A DNA stretch of 64,000 nucleotides from positions 184,531-248,530 of the forward strand of contig JAPWHR010000010.1 in assembly GCA_027214345.1 (NCBI GenBank), in the 5' to 3' direction. This DNA is from Comamonadaceae bacterium G21597-S1 (GTDB lineage Bacteria; Pseudomonadota; Gammaproteobacteria; Burkholderiales; Burkholderiaceae_C). This document shows, one piece after another, positions 10,020 to 18,596 of the stretch. The position numbers and the translations under genes are program-made. Numbering within the stretch: the first letter of the stretch is position 1; each line of letters starts with the position of its first letter. The notes beneath the pieces are model-generated. The model did no database searches. It was not told the origin of the DNA and worked only from the letters and a program-made list of their open reading frames with translations.

Positions 10020-11453
10020 TCAGGCGCGGGTCGGCCAGGGTGCGGTGTCGGTATGGCCGAGGTCCCAGAACAGGCCGCCCATGATCTGCAGGCCTTCGCG
10101 CGCGACGTCCACCAGCAGGTGCTCGTTCGGCGCATGTTGCGCACAGGCGGGGTAGGAGTGCGGTACCCACAAGGTGGGCAGGCCCAGGATGTCGCTGAAC
10201 ACGTCGTTGGGCAGGGTGCCGGCCAGGTTGGGCAGGATTGCGATCGACTTGCCCGTGCTGCGCGCCATCGACTGCGCCGCCCAGTCCACCCAAGGGTCGG
10301 ACACCGGCGTGCGGGACGCGGCGGCGCTGGCCACCACCTCGACCTCGACCTGCGGCAGGCCTTCGGCGTCCAGGTGCGCGCGCACGATGGAGGCCAGGTC
10401 CCGCCACGGCGTTCCGACGACGAAGCGCAATTGCGCATGCATCACGGCCGAAGACGGAATCGCGTTGATCGGCCGCGCAGGTGATCCGGACTCCATCGCC
10501 AGGAGCTCCAGCGTGTTCCAGGCCACCAGGCGTTCGATCGGCGTCAGGCCGGGCTCGCCCCAGTCCGGATCGAGCGTCGGGTCGTCCGGTGCGCCGCCCA
10601 CGGGCAGGCCGGCGAGCACGTCGCGCACGTCGGCTGGCACCTGTGCGGGCCGCAGCGCCGGCACGCGGATGCGCCCGTGCCGGTCGACCATCGACGCCCA
10701 TGCCTGTGCCAGCACCGTGGCCGGGTTGACCAGCACGCCGCCCCAGTTGCCGGAGTGAAACGCGCGGTCGCGGGCGCGCACCCGCAGCGTGAAGTTGACG
10801 GCGCCGCGTGCCCCCAGGAACAGCGTCGGGCGTTCGGCCGACACGCGCGGGCCGTCGCAGGCGATCAGCAGGTCGGCACGCAGTTGCTCGCGCTGCTGGG
10901 TGCAGAACGCATGCAGGCCTGGCGAGCCGGCTTCCTCGCCGGTTTCCATCAGCACCGTCACGTTGTAGCCCAGCCGGCCCTGGCGCGCGCCGATGGCATG
11001 GGCCAGCGCCGCCAGGCTGATGCTGTGCTGGCCCTTGTTGTCGGCGGTGCCGCGGCCGTACCAGCGCTGGTCGACGCGGGTCAGTGTCCACGGCGAGAGC
11101 TCGTCCTGCCAGCGGCCTTCCTGTCCGTTCACGACGTCGCCGTGGGCGTAGGTCAGCAGTGTCGGCAATCGCGGGTCTTCGATGCGGCGCGCCACCAGGA
11201 ACGGCCCGCCCCTGGGGTCCGGGTTGTCGTGCACGGTGCAGGCAAAACCCATGGGCGCGAAGGTCAGCGCGATCTCTTCGCGCAGATAGTCCGCCAGCGC
11301 CGCGGGTGCGGTGCCCAGGTCGCTTTCGGTGCGCCAGGCCACGCGCCGCGCCAGGGATTGTTCGAAGGCGCCGGATGCGAAATGGGCGTCCAGTGACGCA
11401 TCCAGTTGCCGGCGGGCAGGGTCCTTGGCGGTGGGGGTGGTGACGTCGAGCAT
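10020..11453 (-). CDS. M20 family metallopeptidase / amidohydrolase
   Basis: The 477-aa cytoplasmic enzyme is an M20 zinc hydrolase (dipeptidase, carboxypeptidase or N-acyl amidohydrolase). Metal and catalytic motifs are in order: LLTYAHGDVV (His ligand and adjacent Asp), WYGRGTADNKGQ (bridging Asp), LMETGEEAGSPGL (catalytic and ligand Glu), DGPRVS and a late CAQHAPNEHLL (His). The dimerisation domain is inserted at about residues 225-340. An ATG at 11453 is preferred to a GTG at 11477. It is followed by a Bug receptor gene and is divergent from a LysR regulator, a layout typical of a LysR-controlled uptake-and-hydrolysis unit. The substrate is unknown. Confidence 0.9.
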   Translation of the reverse strand: MLDVTTPTAKDPARRQLDASLDAHFASGAFEQSLARRVAWRTESDLGTAPAALADYLREEIALTFAPMGFACTVHDNPDPRGGPFLVARRIEDPRLPTLLTYAHGDVVNGQEGRWQDELSPWTLTRVDQRWYGRGTADNKGQHSISLAALAHAIGARQGRLGYNVTVLMETGEEAGSPGLHAFCTQQREQLRADLLIACDGPRVSAERPTLFLGARGAVNFTLRVRARDRAFHSGNWGGVLVNPATVLAQAWASMVDRHGRIRVPALRPAQVPADVRDVLAGLPVGGAPDDPTLDPDWGEPGLTPIERLVAWNTLELLAMESGSPARPINAIPSSAVMHAQLRFVVGTPWRDLASIVRAHLDAEGLPQVEVEVVASAAASRTPVSDPWVDWAAQSMARSTGKSIAILPNLAGTLPNDVFSDILGLPTLWVPHSYPACAQHAPNEHLLVDVAREGLQIMGGLFWDLGHTDTAPWPTRA

Positions 11454-11535
11454 TGCGAAAATTGTATGAATCGACACAACAGTTCACAATAATCGAATTC
11501 GCAACTCCCTCTTGCGTTTATCGCAATCGCTTTGC
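11453..11535. promoter_or_regulatory. LysR / M20 divergent promoter with inverted repeat
   Basis: The short gap between the divergent starts is AT-rich compared with its surroundings. It holds an inverted pair TTGCGAA (11453-11459) and TTCGCAA (11498-11504), and inside it a weaker pair, ATTGTATGAA with TTCACAAT. Spaced dyads of this kind in a LysR divergent gap are the usual regulator-binding region. The outer left half overlaps the M20 start codon, so the inner dyad is the better operator candidate. Confidence 0.45.
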
Positions 11536-12519
11536 ATGGCTGCTCCGCTGTTATCCATGGCCAGTCGTTACTTCCTCGAGGTGGTGCGCACCGGCTCGGT
11601 CACCGAGGCCGCGCACCGGCTGCATGTCGCGCCGTCGGCGGTCAGCCGTCAGGTGGCCAAACTCGAGGAAAGCCTGGGCTGCAACCTGTTCGATCGCCAG
11701 GCCCGCGGCATGGCGCTGACCGAAGCCGGCCAGCAACTGGCGGGCTGGGTCGGCGCCAGCGTGATCGACACCGAGCGGCTCGCCGATGCGATGCGCAGCG
11801 CGTCGACCCGTCGCAGCCATCGCGTGCGGATCGCCTGCACCGAAGGCTTCGCGATCGACTTCATGCCCTCGGTGATGTCGGCGTTTCGGCGCGAGCATCC
11901 GCAGACCAGCATCCATCTGCAGGTGGGCGTGCCCGAGCAGGTCAGCCAGTGGTTGCAGCGCGGCGACGCCGACCTGGGACTCAAGTTCGCCACGGCGCCC
12001 GAAAATGGCATGCGCACGCTGCACCGGGAACCGTCGCCGGTGCTGGCCATCTGCAGCCCGGGCCATGCGGTGGCCGGCTTGGGCACGATCGGCATTGCTG
12101 AACTGGTCCGCCATGCGCTGGCCGTCCCCGACGTCGGCACCACCGTGCGCCAGGCGCTGGACCTGTGCTGCGCCGAGCACGGCCTGGCTTACGAGATCGC
12201 GTTCTCCGGCAACCTGCCGTCCTTGCTGGCACTGGCGCGCCGCGGCGACGCGGTGACGCTGACCAGCCTGCTCGGCGTGGCCCACGAGATCGCCAGCGGC
12301 CAGCTGGTGGCGCTGCGCCTGGCCGAACCCCATTTCGTCGAGCGCACCATCGAGCTGCTGGTCCCCGAGGGCCGGCCCGCGAGCGAACCGCTCGACCGGT
12401 TCGCATCGGCGCTCAAGGCGCAGTTGCTGCGGGTGTCGGCGCAGGCGCCGGCGCGAGCGGCTGTGCCGCGGTCTCGCGGCGGTAAGAACCGGCTGGTGCC
12501 GCCGCCACGCCCAGCCTGA
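11536..12519 (+). CDS. LysR family transcriptional regulator
   Basis: The 327-aa protein has an N-terminal winged helix-turn-helix (about residues 8-67: ASRYFLEVVRTGSVTEAA, then HVAPSAVSRQVAKLEESLGC and LFDRQARGMALTEAG) and the periplasmic-binding-like effector domain (FMPSVMSAFRREHPQTSIHL, LPSLLALARRGDAVTL). Its C-terminal tail is basic and proline-rich. An ATG at 11536 is chosen; a TTG at 11512 and an ATG at 11557 are alternatives, the last beginning directly at the HTH domain. It is divergent from the M20 peptidase-Bug receptor pair and probably controls them in response to a small molecule linked to that pathway. Confidence 0.92.
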   Translation: MAAPLLSMASRYFLEVVRTGSVTEAAHRLHVAPSAVSRQVAKLEESLGCNLFDRQARGMALTEAGQQLAGWVGASVIDTERLADAMRSASTRRSHRVRIACTEGFAIDFMPSVMSAFRREHPQTSIHLQVGVPEQVSQWLQRGDADLGLKFATAPENGMRTLHREPSPVLAICSPGHAVAGLGTIGIAELVRHALAVPDVGTTVRQALDLCCAEHGLAYEIAFSGNLPSLLALARRGDAVTLTSLLGVAHEIASGQLVALRLAEPHFVERTIELLVPEGRPASEPLDRFASALKAQLLRVSAQAPARAAVPRSRGGKNRLVPPPRPA

Positions 12520-12569
12520 ACAGTATGAAGCGACAGTGATGGGCGCGTTGGTCCCCCTTGGTTGCAGAT

Positions 12570-13937
12570 TCATCCACCCCTGCGCAACAACCCCAACAAC
12601 GGCTTGACGCTGAACCCGTGCAGCAGGATCGACAGCGTCACGACGATCAGCGTCATTTGCACCAATTGCAGCGCCAGCGGCTCGGGCAGGCCGTGTTCGA
12701 TGGCGTACATCAGGTAATACAGCGAGCCGATGCCGCGCACGCCGAACCAGGCCGTCATGCCGCGGATGCGCAGCGGTGAGCGCTGGCCCGCCAGGCCCAG
12801 AAATACGCTGGCCGGGCGGGCGACGCAGAACAGGAACAGGGCCAGCGCCACGGCGTCCCAGCTCCACGAGTTCAGGAACAACGAGCCGCCGACCAGCAGC
12901 ACCAGCACCACTTCCGACAGCCGCTCCAGGTGTTCCTTGAACACCAGCGAGCCTTCGCTGACCAGGGGTGGAGGCTGTGTAGTGTCGTCGGGCGTCGGGT
13001 CGGCGCCGGCGGTTTGGGCAGGCAGGGCGGCGGTGTCGATCCCGGTTGCCGCCGAGCTTTTGTCGGTGACCGGGGCCTCGTTGGCTGCGTCCGCCGCCTG
13101 GCCGTGTGGCGACCCCACCCGGTGGGCCAGCCGCATCTCGGTCTGGCGCAACGCGACGGCGGCGAAAAACACCGCCAGGAAACCCCAGGCACCGGCCGCG
13201 ACCGACAGGCCGTAGACCACGCCGATCAGGCCCAGGCCGAGGAAGTCGTCCATCACGCCGTGTTTGTTCTGACCGCGGCGCAATCCGGCCACCACGCGTG
13301 CCAGCGCGGTGCCGGCCAGCACGCCGATCGCCACGCCTGCCAGCGTGGCCCACAACACGTCCTTCCAGATCCAGCGCAGGCCCATGTCGCCCAGGTCGTG
13401 CAGGCCCAGCAGGCCCAGGCCGAGCACGACGAACGGGAACGCGCTGCCGTCGTTCAGGCCGGCTTCGCAGGTGAGTTTGAAGCGCAGCCGGTCGCGGTCG
13501 CCGGGGTGGCGGATCTGCACGTCGGTGGCCAGCACCGGGTCGGTCGGCGCCAGGATGGCGCCCAGCAACACGCCGGCGCCCAGCGGCAGGCCCAGCACCC
13601 CATACGCGAAGGCGGCCACCAGCGCGACAGTGATGGCCATCGACACCGTGGCCAGCAGGATCGGCGCACGCCAGCGCGGCAGGCTGAACGGCACCGGCAT
13701 CTTCACGCCGGCCGAGAACAGCGAGATCAGCACCGCCACCTCGGTCAACACCTCCAGCAGCGCCGACTCCTTGAGCGGGTTGAAATGGAACAGGCCGAGC
13801 ACGGTCGGCCCGAGCACCATCCCGACCGCCAGGTAGATGATGGCCGAGGTCACCGGCCCGCGCTTGAGCAACGAGGCGGTCAGGCCCATCACCAGCAGCA
13901 GGCCGCCGATGAGCAGAAACCATTGGGTGTTGGTCAC
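12570..13937 (-). CDS. CPA1-type sodium:proton antiporter
   Basis: This 455-aa inner-membrane protein exchanges Na+ or K+ for H+. About twelve membrane helices are visible, from MTNTQWFLLIGGLLLVMGLTA onward. The antiporter core motifs are LGAILAPTDPVLATDVQ (the helix-break region with the conserved Asp) and CEAGLNDGSAFPFVVLGLGL (the ND pair). An unusual hydrophilic insertion of roughly 60 residues, rich in Ala, Thr, Pro and Asp, separates the N- and C-terminal membrane blocks at about residues 275-330. The C-terminal block has AWFGVRGIGSLYYLMYAI, the arginine-containing helix expected of the family. It is convergent with the LysR gene. Confidence 0.9.
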   Translation of the reverse strand: MTNTQWFLLIGGLLLVMGLTASLLKRGPVTSAIIYLAVGMVLGPTVLGLFHFNPLKESALLEVLTEVAVLISLFSAGVKMPVPFSLPRWRAPILLATVSMAITVALVAAFAYGVLGLPLGAGVLLGAILAPTDPVLATDVQIRHPGDRDRLRFKLTCEAGLNDGSAFPFVVLGLGLLGLHDLGDMGLRWIWKDVLWATLAGVAIGVLAGTALARVVAGLRRGQNKHGVMDDFLGLGLIGVVYGLSVAAGAWGFLAVFFAAVALRQTEMRLAHRVGSPHGQAADAANEAPVTDKSSAATGIDTAALPAQTAGADPTPDDTTQPPPLVSEGSLVFKEHLERLSEVVLVLLVGGSLFLNSWSWDAVALALFLFCVARPASVFLGLAGQRSPLRIRGMTAWFGVRGIGSLYYLMYAIEHGLPEPLALQLVQMTLIVVTLSILLHGFSVKPLLGLLRRGG

Positions 13938-14440
13938 GATGGGGATTCCGTCCTTGTGGTCGAGGGGGTCGCAGACCCGCCGGTTTGCGGCGCTACGACC
14001 ACGGGCGTCGCCGCACGCGGTCGACCCGTGTCCATTGCCCGACTATAGAAACAGGCAGCTTCGACACCCATCGGCGTCGACCGCAGCGGTGCGTAGGACA
14101 CCGCCGCCTGCGCGATGGCGCCGCGCAGTCGCACGAGCAGAAGTGGCGGTGGGGGCAGGTCTTTACCTTCTAGCCGCCGGTGGAGGGGCAGGGCACGAGT
14201 AGGTCCAGTCCGGGTGGGGCTTGACCTTCTGGCCGAACTGGGAAAAAAGCGATGCGAAGGTCCGCGACTTGCTGGCGCAGCAAAGAGGCAAAGACTTGAC
14301 TCCGCCGCGCGCAGCTGGATGCTAGAGACCTGCGTATGGCCCAGTGTCAGTCTGGAGCGACGGCTGAAGGCCACGCGAGCGTTTGCATCACGCCGACGCT
14401 GCGGGAAGGCATGGACCGGAGTCCGAATGCCGCGCCCGAC
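13938..14440. other. 503-bp stretch without a convincing gene
   Basis: An open minus-strand frame of about 146 codons crosses this gap, but its product is Arg/Pro/Ser-rich, resembles no family I know and has no ribosome-binding site. I see no tRNA, repeat or clear hairpin. The antiporter promoter presumably lies in the first part, just upstream of 13937. Confidence 0.5.
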
Positions 14441-15043
14441 TCAGCGCATCGCCTTGCCCGCCATGCGCAGGATGTCGTCCAGCGCGTTGCCGTCGCCGTT
14501 CAGGTCGAGCATCGCGCCCAGACCACCGGCGCTTGCGCCGCCGGCCTGACTGCCGCCCAGCAAACCGCCAAGCAGGCCGCCGAGTCCGCCGGCAGCACCG
14601 CCGGGAGCGGGCGACAGACCGGCCGCGGTCGCAGCGCCTGATTGTTGCTTGGCCATGTAGCCGGTGACCAGCATGGCCAGCATCGGCAGCATCTTCTTGA
14701 GCAGGTTCGTGTCCAGCCCGGATCGGTCTGCGGCGTTTTGCGCCACGGAACGGCTGACGTCCTTGGAGCCGAAGATCTGGCCCAGCACGTCGTTGCCCCG
14801 GCCGACATCGGTCGGCTGTGGCCCGAGAACATTGTCGAGCAGGCCGCCGCCACCGAGTTGGCCGAGCAGGCCGTCCAGGCCGCCCAGCCCTGCCGGTTGC
14901 GCCTGCGCCTGCTTCTTGAAGCCGCCCAGGATCGCGGGCGCCAGGGCCTCGGCGCCGCTGGCCGCCTGGCTTTCGCTCACGCCCAGTTCGCGGGCGATGG
15001 ACTGAAGGCCGCCCATCTGGGCCAGGATGTCGGTGATCTGCAT
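14441..15043 (-). CDS. DUF937 domain-containing protein
   Basis: The 200-aa protein begins MQITDILAQMGGLQSIAREL, the DUF937 helix that looks like a degenerate helix-turn-helix (GVSESQAASGAEALAPAILGGFKK). A long glycine/leucine/glutamine-rich linker follows, then the second conserved segment LGQIFGSKDVSRSVAQNAADRSGLD. The last part is glycine-rich (GGLGGLLGGLLGGSQ) and ends with LDLNGDGNALDDILRMAG, a calcium-binding-like DxNxDG stretch. The ATG at 15043 has a strong AAGGAG site. The family's function is unknown. It is monocistronic between two long non-coding gaps. Confidence 0.88.
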   Translation of the reverse strand: MQITDILAQMGGLQSIARELGVSESQAASGAEALAPAILGGFKKQAQAQPAGLGGLDGLLGQLGGGGLLDNVLGPQPTDVGRGNDVLGQIFGSKDVSRSVAQNAADRSGLDTNLLKKMLPMLAMLVTGYMAKQQSGAATAAGLSPAPGGAAGGLGGLLGGLLGGSQAGGASAGGLGAMLDLNGDGNALDDILRMAGKAMR

Positions 15044-15645
15044 GGTCGTGCTCCTTGAAGGTGAAATTCGGCCTGGTGGATTGGTCCAGCAGGTGGATGG
15101 CAGGGCCGGGGCGTCGATCACCATCAAGCAGCCCCGGTCAAGCCGCCATTATTGCGGGGCAATGACCTTGGCACGGGCCCTGGCAGGGGTGCAGGGGTGG
15201 TTCTTTACCATTCAGCCTGCGCCACGCCGTTGCCGCGGCGGCGCATGGACGTCGCAGCGTGCCCCAGGCAGTTCCAGCAAAGGCACGGCTTCGGCAACAA
15301 GGCGCCAGAACGGGGTGGTTCCCAGCGTTGCAGCCAAATCAGACTGATGGTGGGCCGACCGTCCGATTCTTGCCGACGCCGCTGGAAGGAGAAAATCGCC
15401 TCACCCTCGCGCCATGCAGGACGGCAGCCTTGGTGCCGGACGCGACAGAATAGGGCGTCCGACAACCGATCCATATCTGTCATCCACATCTGCCGCCCGC
15501 GCAGCACCCCGAACGCCATGACTTCGACCCGCATTTCCACCCATCGCCGTCCCGGCGCCAGACCGGCAACTCTGCATTCGGAAGGTGATGTGCGAGAGCA
15601 TTGCGCCGGTCGCAGCCATCATCGTATCGGCCGCGAGATCGGCGC
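15044..15645. other. 602-bp stretch without a convincing gene
   Basis: This gap holds the DUF937 promoter side and the region before the TrpE(G)-like gene. Open frames on both strands give Arg/Cys/Ser-rich products that look like non-coding GC-rich translation. No RNA gene, terminator with T-run or repeat was recognised. Confidence 0.5.
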
Positions 15646-17577
15646 ATGATCGGCCTGCACGTGCAGCGAAGTGCGGCGACGCCGGCGCAGGTCGACGCGG
15701 CACTGGCGCAGCTGGAGACGCGGGCCGGCATCTATTTCGGCGTCGATTCCGGCATTGCCGGCATGCACCCGCTGCAGGCCACGTTGATGGTCGAACCCGC
15801 GCTGGCCCTGAGCGTGTATGGCGACGGGCTGCAAGTCGAGCCGCTGACCGGCTTCGGCCGGCAGTTGCTGGCGCAGGGCGCGCTGTCACGCTGGCGCATG
15901 CTTGCCTTGCGCGGGCCCGGTGTGTCCTGCATCGCGGCGCTGCGCGCGTTCCTCGGCTGTTTCGAAGCGTCTGCTGATGTGTTGTTGATGGGTGCCTTGC
16001 CGTTTGCCGCGCATCGACTGACTGAGCCCGGCACCGATGCCGGAGCCCTGGGCGTGTTCTATTTCAGCCAGCACCTGTTAAGGCGCGACGGCGCGGGCGT
16101 CTGGCACAAGGTGGTATTGAGCCTGTCCGGGCCCGAGTCGCCAGAGCTCCCGGCTGCCACGCCCATCGCGACCCCGGTCACGCCAGACCCGGTGGCACGC
16201 AACGAGCCGCGCGATGATTTCGCCGCGGGCGGCTACGCCGATATGGTGCGCCAGGCGCTGCACTACCTGCGCGAGCGGCCGCTGGTCTCGCTGACTCTGA
16301 GCCAGAGTTACCGTCGCCGTGTGCAACTGCCCGCGGTGACGGCATTCGCGCGCCTGCGCGCGGCCAATCCCGCACCGGCCAGCTTTTTCGTCAACGACGG
16401 CGCGGGGCTGCGCCTGTTCGGCGCCTCGCCCGACCTGCAGCTGTCCGTCCACGGCCGCGAGATACAGACCATGCCGGTGTGCGGCACGGTCGCGCGCCGT
16501 CCCGGCGCCATCGGCGAGGCCGAGGCGCTGCGCGAATTGCTCAACGAGGAGGTGGACGCCGCGTCGCTCGCGGTCTGCACCGACGCGCTGCGCAACGACC
16601 TCGCGCCGCTGTGCGAGCCGGGTTCGTTGCGCCTGCTGGACCGGCGCCGGCCGATGTCGCTGGCGACTGTGGTGCATGCGGTGGACCGGCTCGCCGGCCG
16701 GTTGCGCGATGGCGCCGACGCCTGGGACGCCGTGCTGGCCACGGCAGCGCCGGTCATGGTCACCGGCACGCCGCGCGCCGAGGCGCTGCGCGCTATCGCC
16801 AAGCTGGAGGCCAGCCCGCGCGGCTGGTACGGTGGCCTGGTGGTGCAGGTCGCCGCCAACGGCGATGCGCTTGCCGGCACCATCCTGCGCGCCGCCGCGG
16901 TGCGCGACGGCGTGGCCGAGGTGCGCACCGGCGGCGACCTGATGGCCGACTCGTCGCCGGAGCGCGAGGAGCAGGAGTCCCGGCTCAAGACACTCTCGTT
17001 GTGGCGCGCGTTCGGGCTGGAAGCGGCCGCCCCGGCCCCTGCGGCGCTGGCGGACACCGCCGCCATGCCCGATGCCGTTGCCCTGGTCGACACCGGTGAT
17101 CCATTCGGCAATGCCATGCGCGACTGCCTGCGCGGCCTGGGTCTGCAGATCGATGAACATGCATCGTGCAGCGTGCTCGTCGGATCGGGCGACACGGTGA
17201 CGGCTGCGGACCAGCATGTGGTCGCCGTCGGTGATGCCGCCATGCAACTGCTCGGCGCCTGCGGCTGGCCCGTGGTTCCGTGCCGCCCGGAACACGGTCG
17301 CAGGCTGATGTGTATCACTACGGCTGCCGCGCCCTGGCGCAGTGACAACCCCTTTGCCGCGGCGCGTTATGCCAGCGCCGCGCTGCAGGCCAGTGCGCAG
17401 CCGTCGGGCTGGGAGATCTGGGCTCTGGACCAGCACGGGCAGCCGGTAGCGTTGGCGCATGCCGGCCAGCGGCTGGTGTGCCTGCTGTATCGACCCGATT
17501 CGATGTTGTCCAGCCCGCAGGCGCTGCAACTGCTGCGGGCGGCGTTGGCGTTTTCGGCTGCTTCAGGGCAGGCGTGA
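15646..17577 (+). CDS. TrpE(G)-like chorismate-binding protein with degenerate active sites
   Basis: The 643-aa protein aligns by eye with fused anthranilate synthases of the TrpE(G) type: GASPDLQLSVHGREIQTMPV, CTDALRNDLAPLCEPGS, VMVTGTPR, RGWYGGLVV and RTGGDLMADSSPEREEQESR follow the family order. Key residues differ. In the stretch that in rhizobial TrpE(G) reads roughly DEAELTMCTDVDRND, this protein has DAASLAVCTDALRND (about residues 304-318), losing the acidic metal-binding residue, and GAPK has become GTPR. Residues from about 478 resemble a shortened glutamine amidotransferase, but the nucleophile elbow is VAVGDAAMQ without cysteine, and the His-Glu motif is YRPDS. It may be a non-catalytic paralogue or a divergent enzyme. 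The ATG at 15646 is chosen; no trp genes are nearby. Confidence 0.75.
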   Translation: MIGLHVQRSAATPAQVDAALAQLETRAGIYFGVDSGIAGMHPLQATLMVEPALALSVYGDGLQVEPLTGFGRQLLAQGALSRWRMLALRGPGVSCIAALRAFLGCFEASADVLLMGALPFAAHRLTEPGTDAGALGVFYFSQHLLRRDGAGVWHKVVLSLSGPESPELPAATPIATPVTPDPVARNEPRDDFAAGGYADMVRQALHYLRERPLVSLTLSQSYRRRVQLPAVTAFARLRAANPAPASFFVNDGAGLRLFGASPDLQLSVHGREIQTMPVCGTVARRPGAIGEAEALRELLNEEVDAASLAVCTDALRNDLAPLCEPGSLRLLDRRRPMSLATVVHAVDRLAGRLRDGADAWDAVLATAAPVMVTGTPRAEALRAIAKLEASPRGWYGGLVVQVAANGDALAGTILRAAAVRDGVAEVRTGGDLMADSSPEREEQESRLKTLSLWRAFGLEAAAPAPAALADTAAMPDAVALVDTGDPFGNAMRDCLRGLGLQIDEHASCSVLVGSGDTVTAADQHVVAVGDAAMQLLGACGWPVVPCRPEHGRRLMCITTAAAPWRSDNPFAAARYASAALQASAQPSGWEIWALDQHGQPVALAHAGQRLVCLLYRPDSMLSSPQALQLLRAALAFSAASGQA

Positions 17578-17890
17578 GCGGTCATCGCGGCAAACCCGAA
17601 GCAGCCCGCGGCATGCCCGGAGCCGGCCCGACTGGCTGCAAGTATCAGGTAAGGACCCTCTGTCAGACCTTCAGTTTTCGACTGTGCATCGCCTGAACCA
17701 CGATGCATGCAAGGTCGACCGGCCGCGAAGCAGCTACGCGGGGCTCCACGGGACGGGCTCCGCAGGCCTTAGGGGGTCTAGCGGGGGCTCGGCTGACTTA
17801 CCTGCTTGTTCGGCACTCGCCGATGCCGGGCAGGTGAAGCCGATCAGACGGGGGCGTCCTTGTTCTCAGGCGCGGGCGATTGGCAGTCCT
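17578..17890. other. Scrambled intergenic stretch, no intact gene
   Basis: No frame gives a recognisable protein between the TrpE(G)-like stop and the epimerase remnant. The segment around 17640-17780 has a less biased composition than the flanks and looks like rearranged DNA. No insertion-sequence ends were identified. Confidence 0.4.
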
Positions 17891-18279
17891 TCGGGCTCGG
17901 CGATGCGCGGCGGCCTGTTCTACGGCCAGGGCACGGACTTCAGCGCCGAGACCAACCGCCGGGCGCGCGAGGGGCTGCTGCAACTGCCGGGCCAGGGGCA
18001 ACACTACGTCAGCCTGGTCCACGTCGACGACATGGCCGAGGCCATCGTGCTGGCGGCCGAGTCCGACGCGTCGCAGATGGCGCTGAACATCGTCGACGAC
18101 CATCCGGTCCGCTGGCGGGAACTGCTGGGCATGTCGCCGCATGGCATGGCGCGCCCGCGCCGCAACCGGGTGGGGCGCCGGGTTTGCCGGGTTTCCGGGT
18201 CGACAACGGCCGGGCGCGGGAGGTGCTGGGGTGGGCGCCGCGGTTTGCGGACTATCGCAGCGGGTGGGCCGCGGAGTGA
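17891..18279 (+). pseudogene. Remnant of an NAD-dependent epimerase / SDR gene
   Basis: One frame encodes GGLFYGQGTDFSAETNRR, a bridging segment and then YVSLVHVDDMAEAIVLAAES and NIVDDHPVRWRELL, which are the C-terminal substrate-domain motifs of extended short-chain dehydrogenases (glycan or nucleoside-sugar epimerase type). After about 18130 the homology continues in another frame with GFRVDNGRAREVLGWAPRFADYRSGW and a stop at 18279. The Rossmann N-terminal half is missing and a frameshift separates the two parts, so the gene is dead. It lies at the left side of the rearranged accessory region. Confidence 0.75.
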
Positions 18280-18290
18280 ACTTCTGGATG

Positions 18291-18319
18291 TTGCCGTAGT
18301 CAGACTGAGGCTTTAACAT
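18291..18319 (+). promoter_or_regulatory. Sigma-70-like promoter of the toxin-antitoxin pair
   Basis: TTGCCG (18291-18296) and TAACAT (18314-18319) are separated by exactly 17 bp, upstream of the antitoxin start. The -10 is directly followed by a palindrome, which supports autoregulation. Confidence 0.6.
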
Positions 18320-18320
18320 A

Positions 18321-18338
18321 TTGGTGCCAACGCACCAA
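18321..18338. promoter_or_regulatory. Operator palindrome of the toxin-antitoxin pair
   Basis: TTGGTGC CAAC GCACCAA is a perfect 7-bp inverted repeat with a 4-base centre, placed at the expected transcription start just after the -10 box. Ribbon-helix-helix antitoxins typically bind such sites and repress their own operon. The same sequence could form a small hairpin in the leader. Confidence 0.6.
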
Positions 18339-18350
18339 GGTGAGGTTATC

Positions 18351-18596
18351 ATGAGCCGTCTGACCATCAGCCTGTCCGAAGCGCGCTACCGGGCGCTCAA
18401 GGAGGCGTCCGCGCGTCGTGACAAGACGATCGGGCAATTGATCGACGAAAGCCTGGACTTCTACGGCATCAAGTCGCGCGAGGACGCTCGAGACCTTGTG
18501 CGTCGCGCGCGGGCGCACAGCAAATTGCCCGATGACCAAGCGTTGAATGTCGCGCAGAAGGAGGTTCGGGCGTTGCGCGGCAGCACCAAGCCGTGA
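18351..18596 (+). CDS. Ribbon-helix-helix-type antitoxin
   Basis: The 81-aa product starts MSRLTISLSEARYRALKEAS, the beta-strand plus helix typical of CopG/ParD-like ribbon-helix-helix proteins, and then has a second helix (KTIGQLIDESLDFYGI) and a charged C-terminal tail suited to wrap a toxin. The ATG at 18351 follows an AAGGTGAGG ribosome-binding site. Its stop overlaps the start of a PIN-domain gene by four bases (GTGA), a translational coupling usual for such modules. It is expected to neutralise the PIN RNase and to repress the operon through the palindrome just upstream. Confidence 0.82.
   Translation: MSRLTISLSEARYRALKEASARRDKTIGQLIDESLDFYGIKSREDARDLVRRARAHSKLPDDQALNVAQKEVRALRGSTKP

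Noticed and set aside
13934..14374. 146-codon minus-strand frame upstream of the antiporter
   Set aside because: The product is Arg/Ser/Pro-rich, there is no ribosome-binding site, and no family resemblance.
15152..15649. 165-codon plus-strand frame before the TrpE(G)-like gene
   Set aside because: The composition is that of non-coding DNA (Arg, Ser, Cys, His) and it overlaps the true start of the downstream gene.
16000..17577. Naming the TrpE(G)-like protein trpE
   Set aside because: Catalytic residues of both domains differ and no tryptophan genes are nearby, so a functional gene symbol would be misleading.
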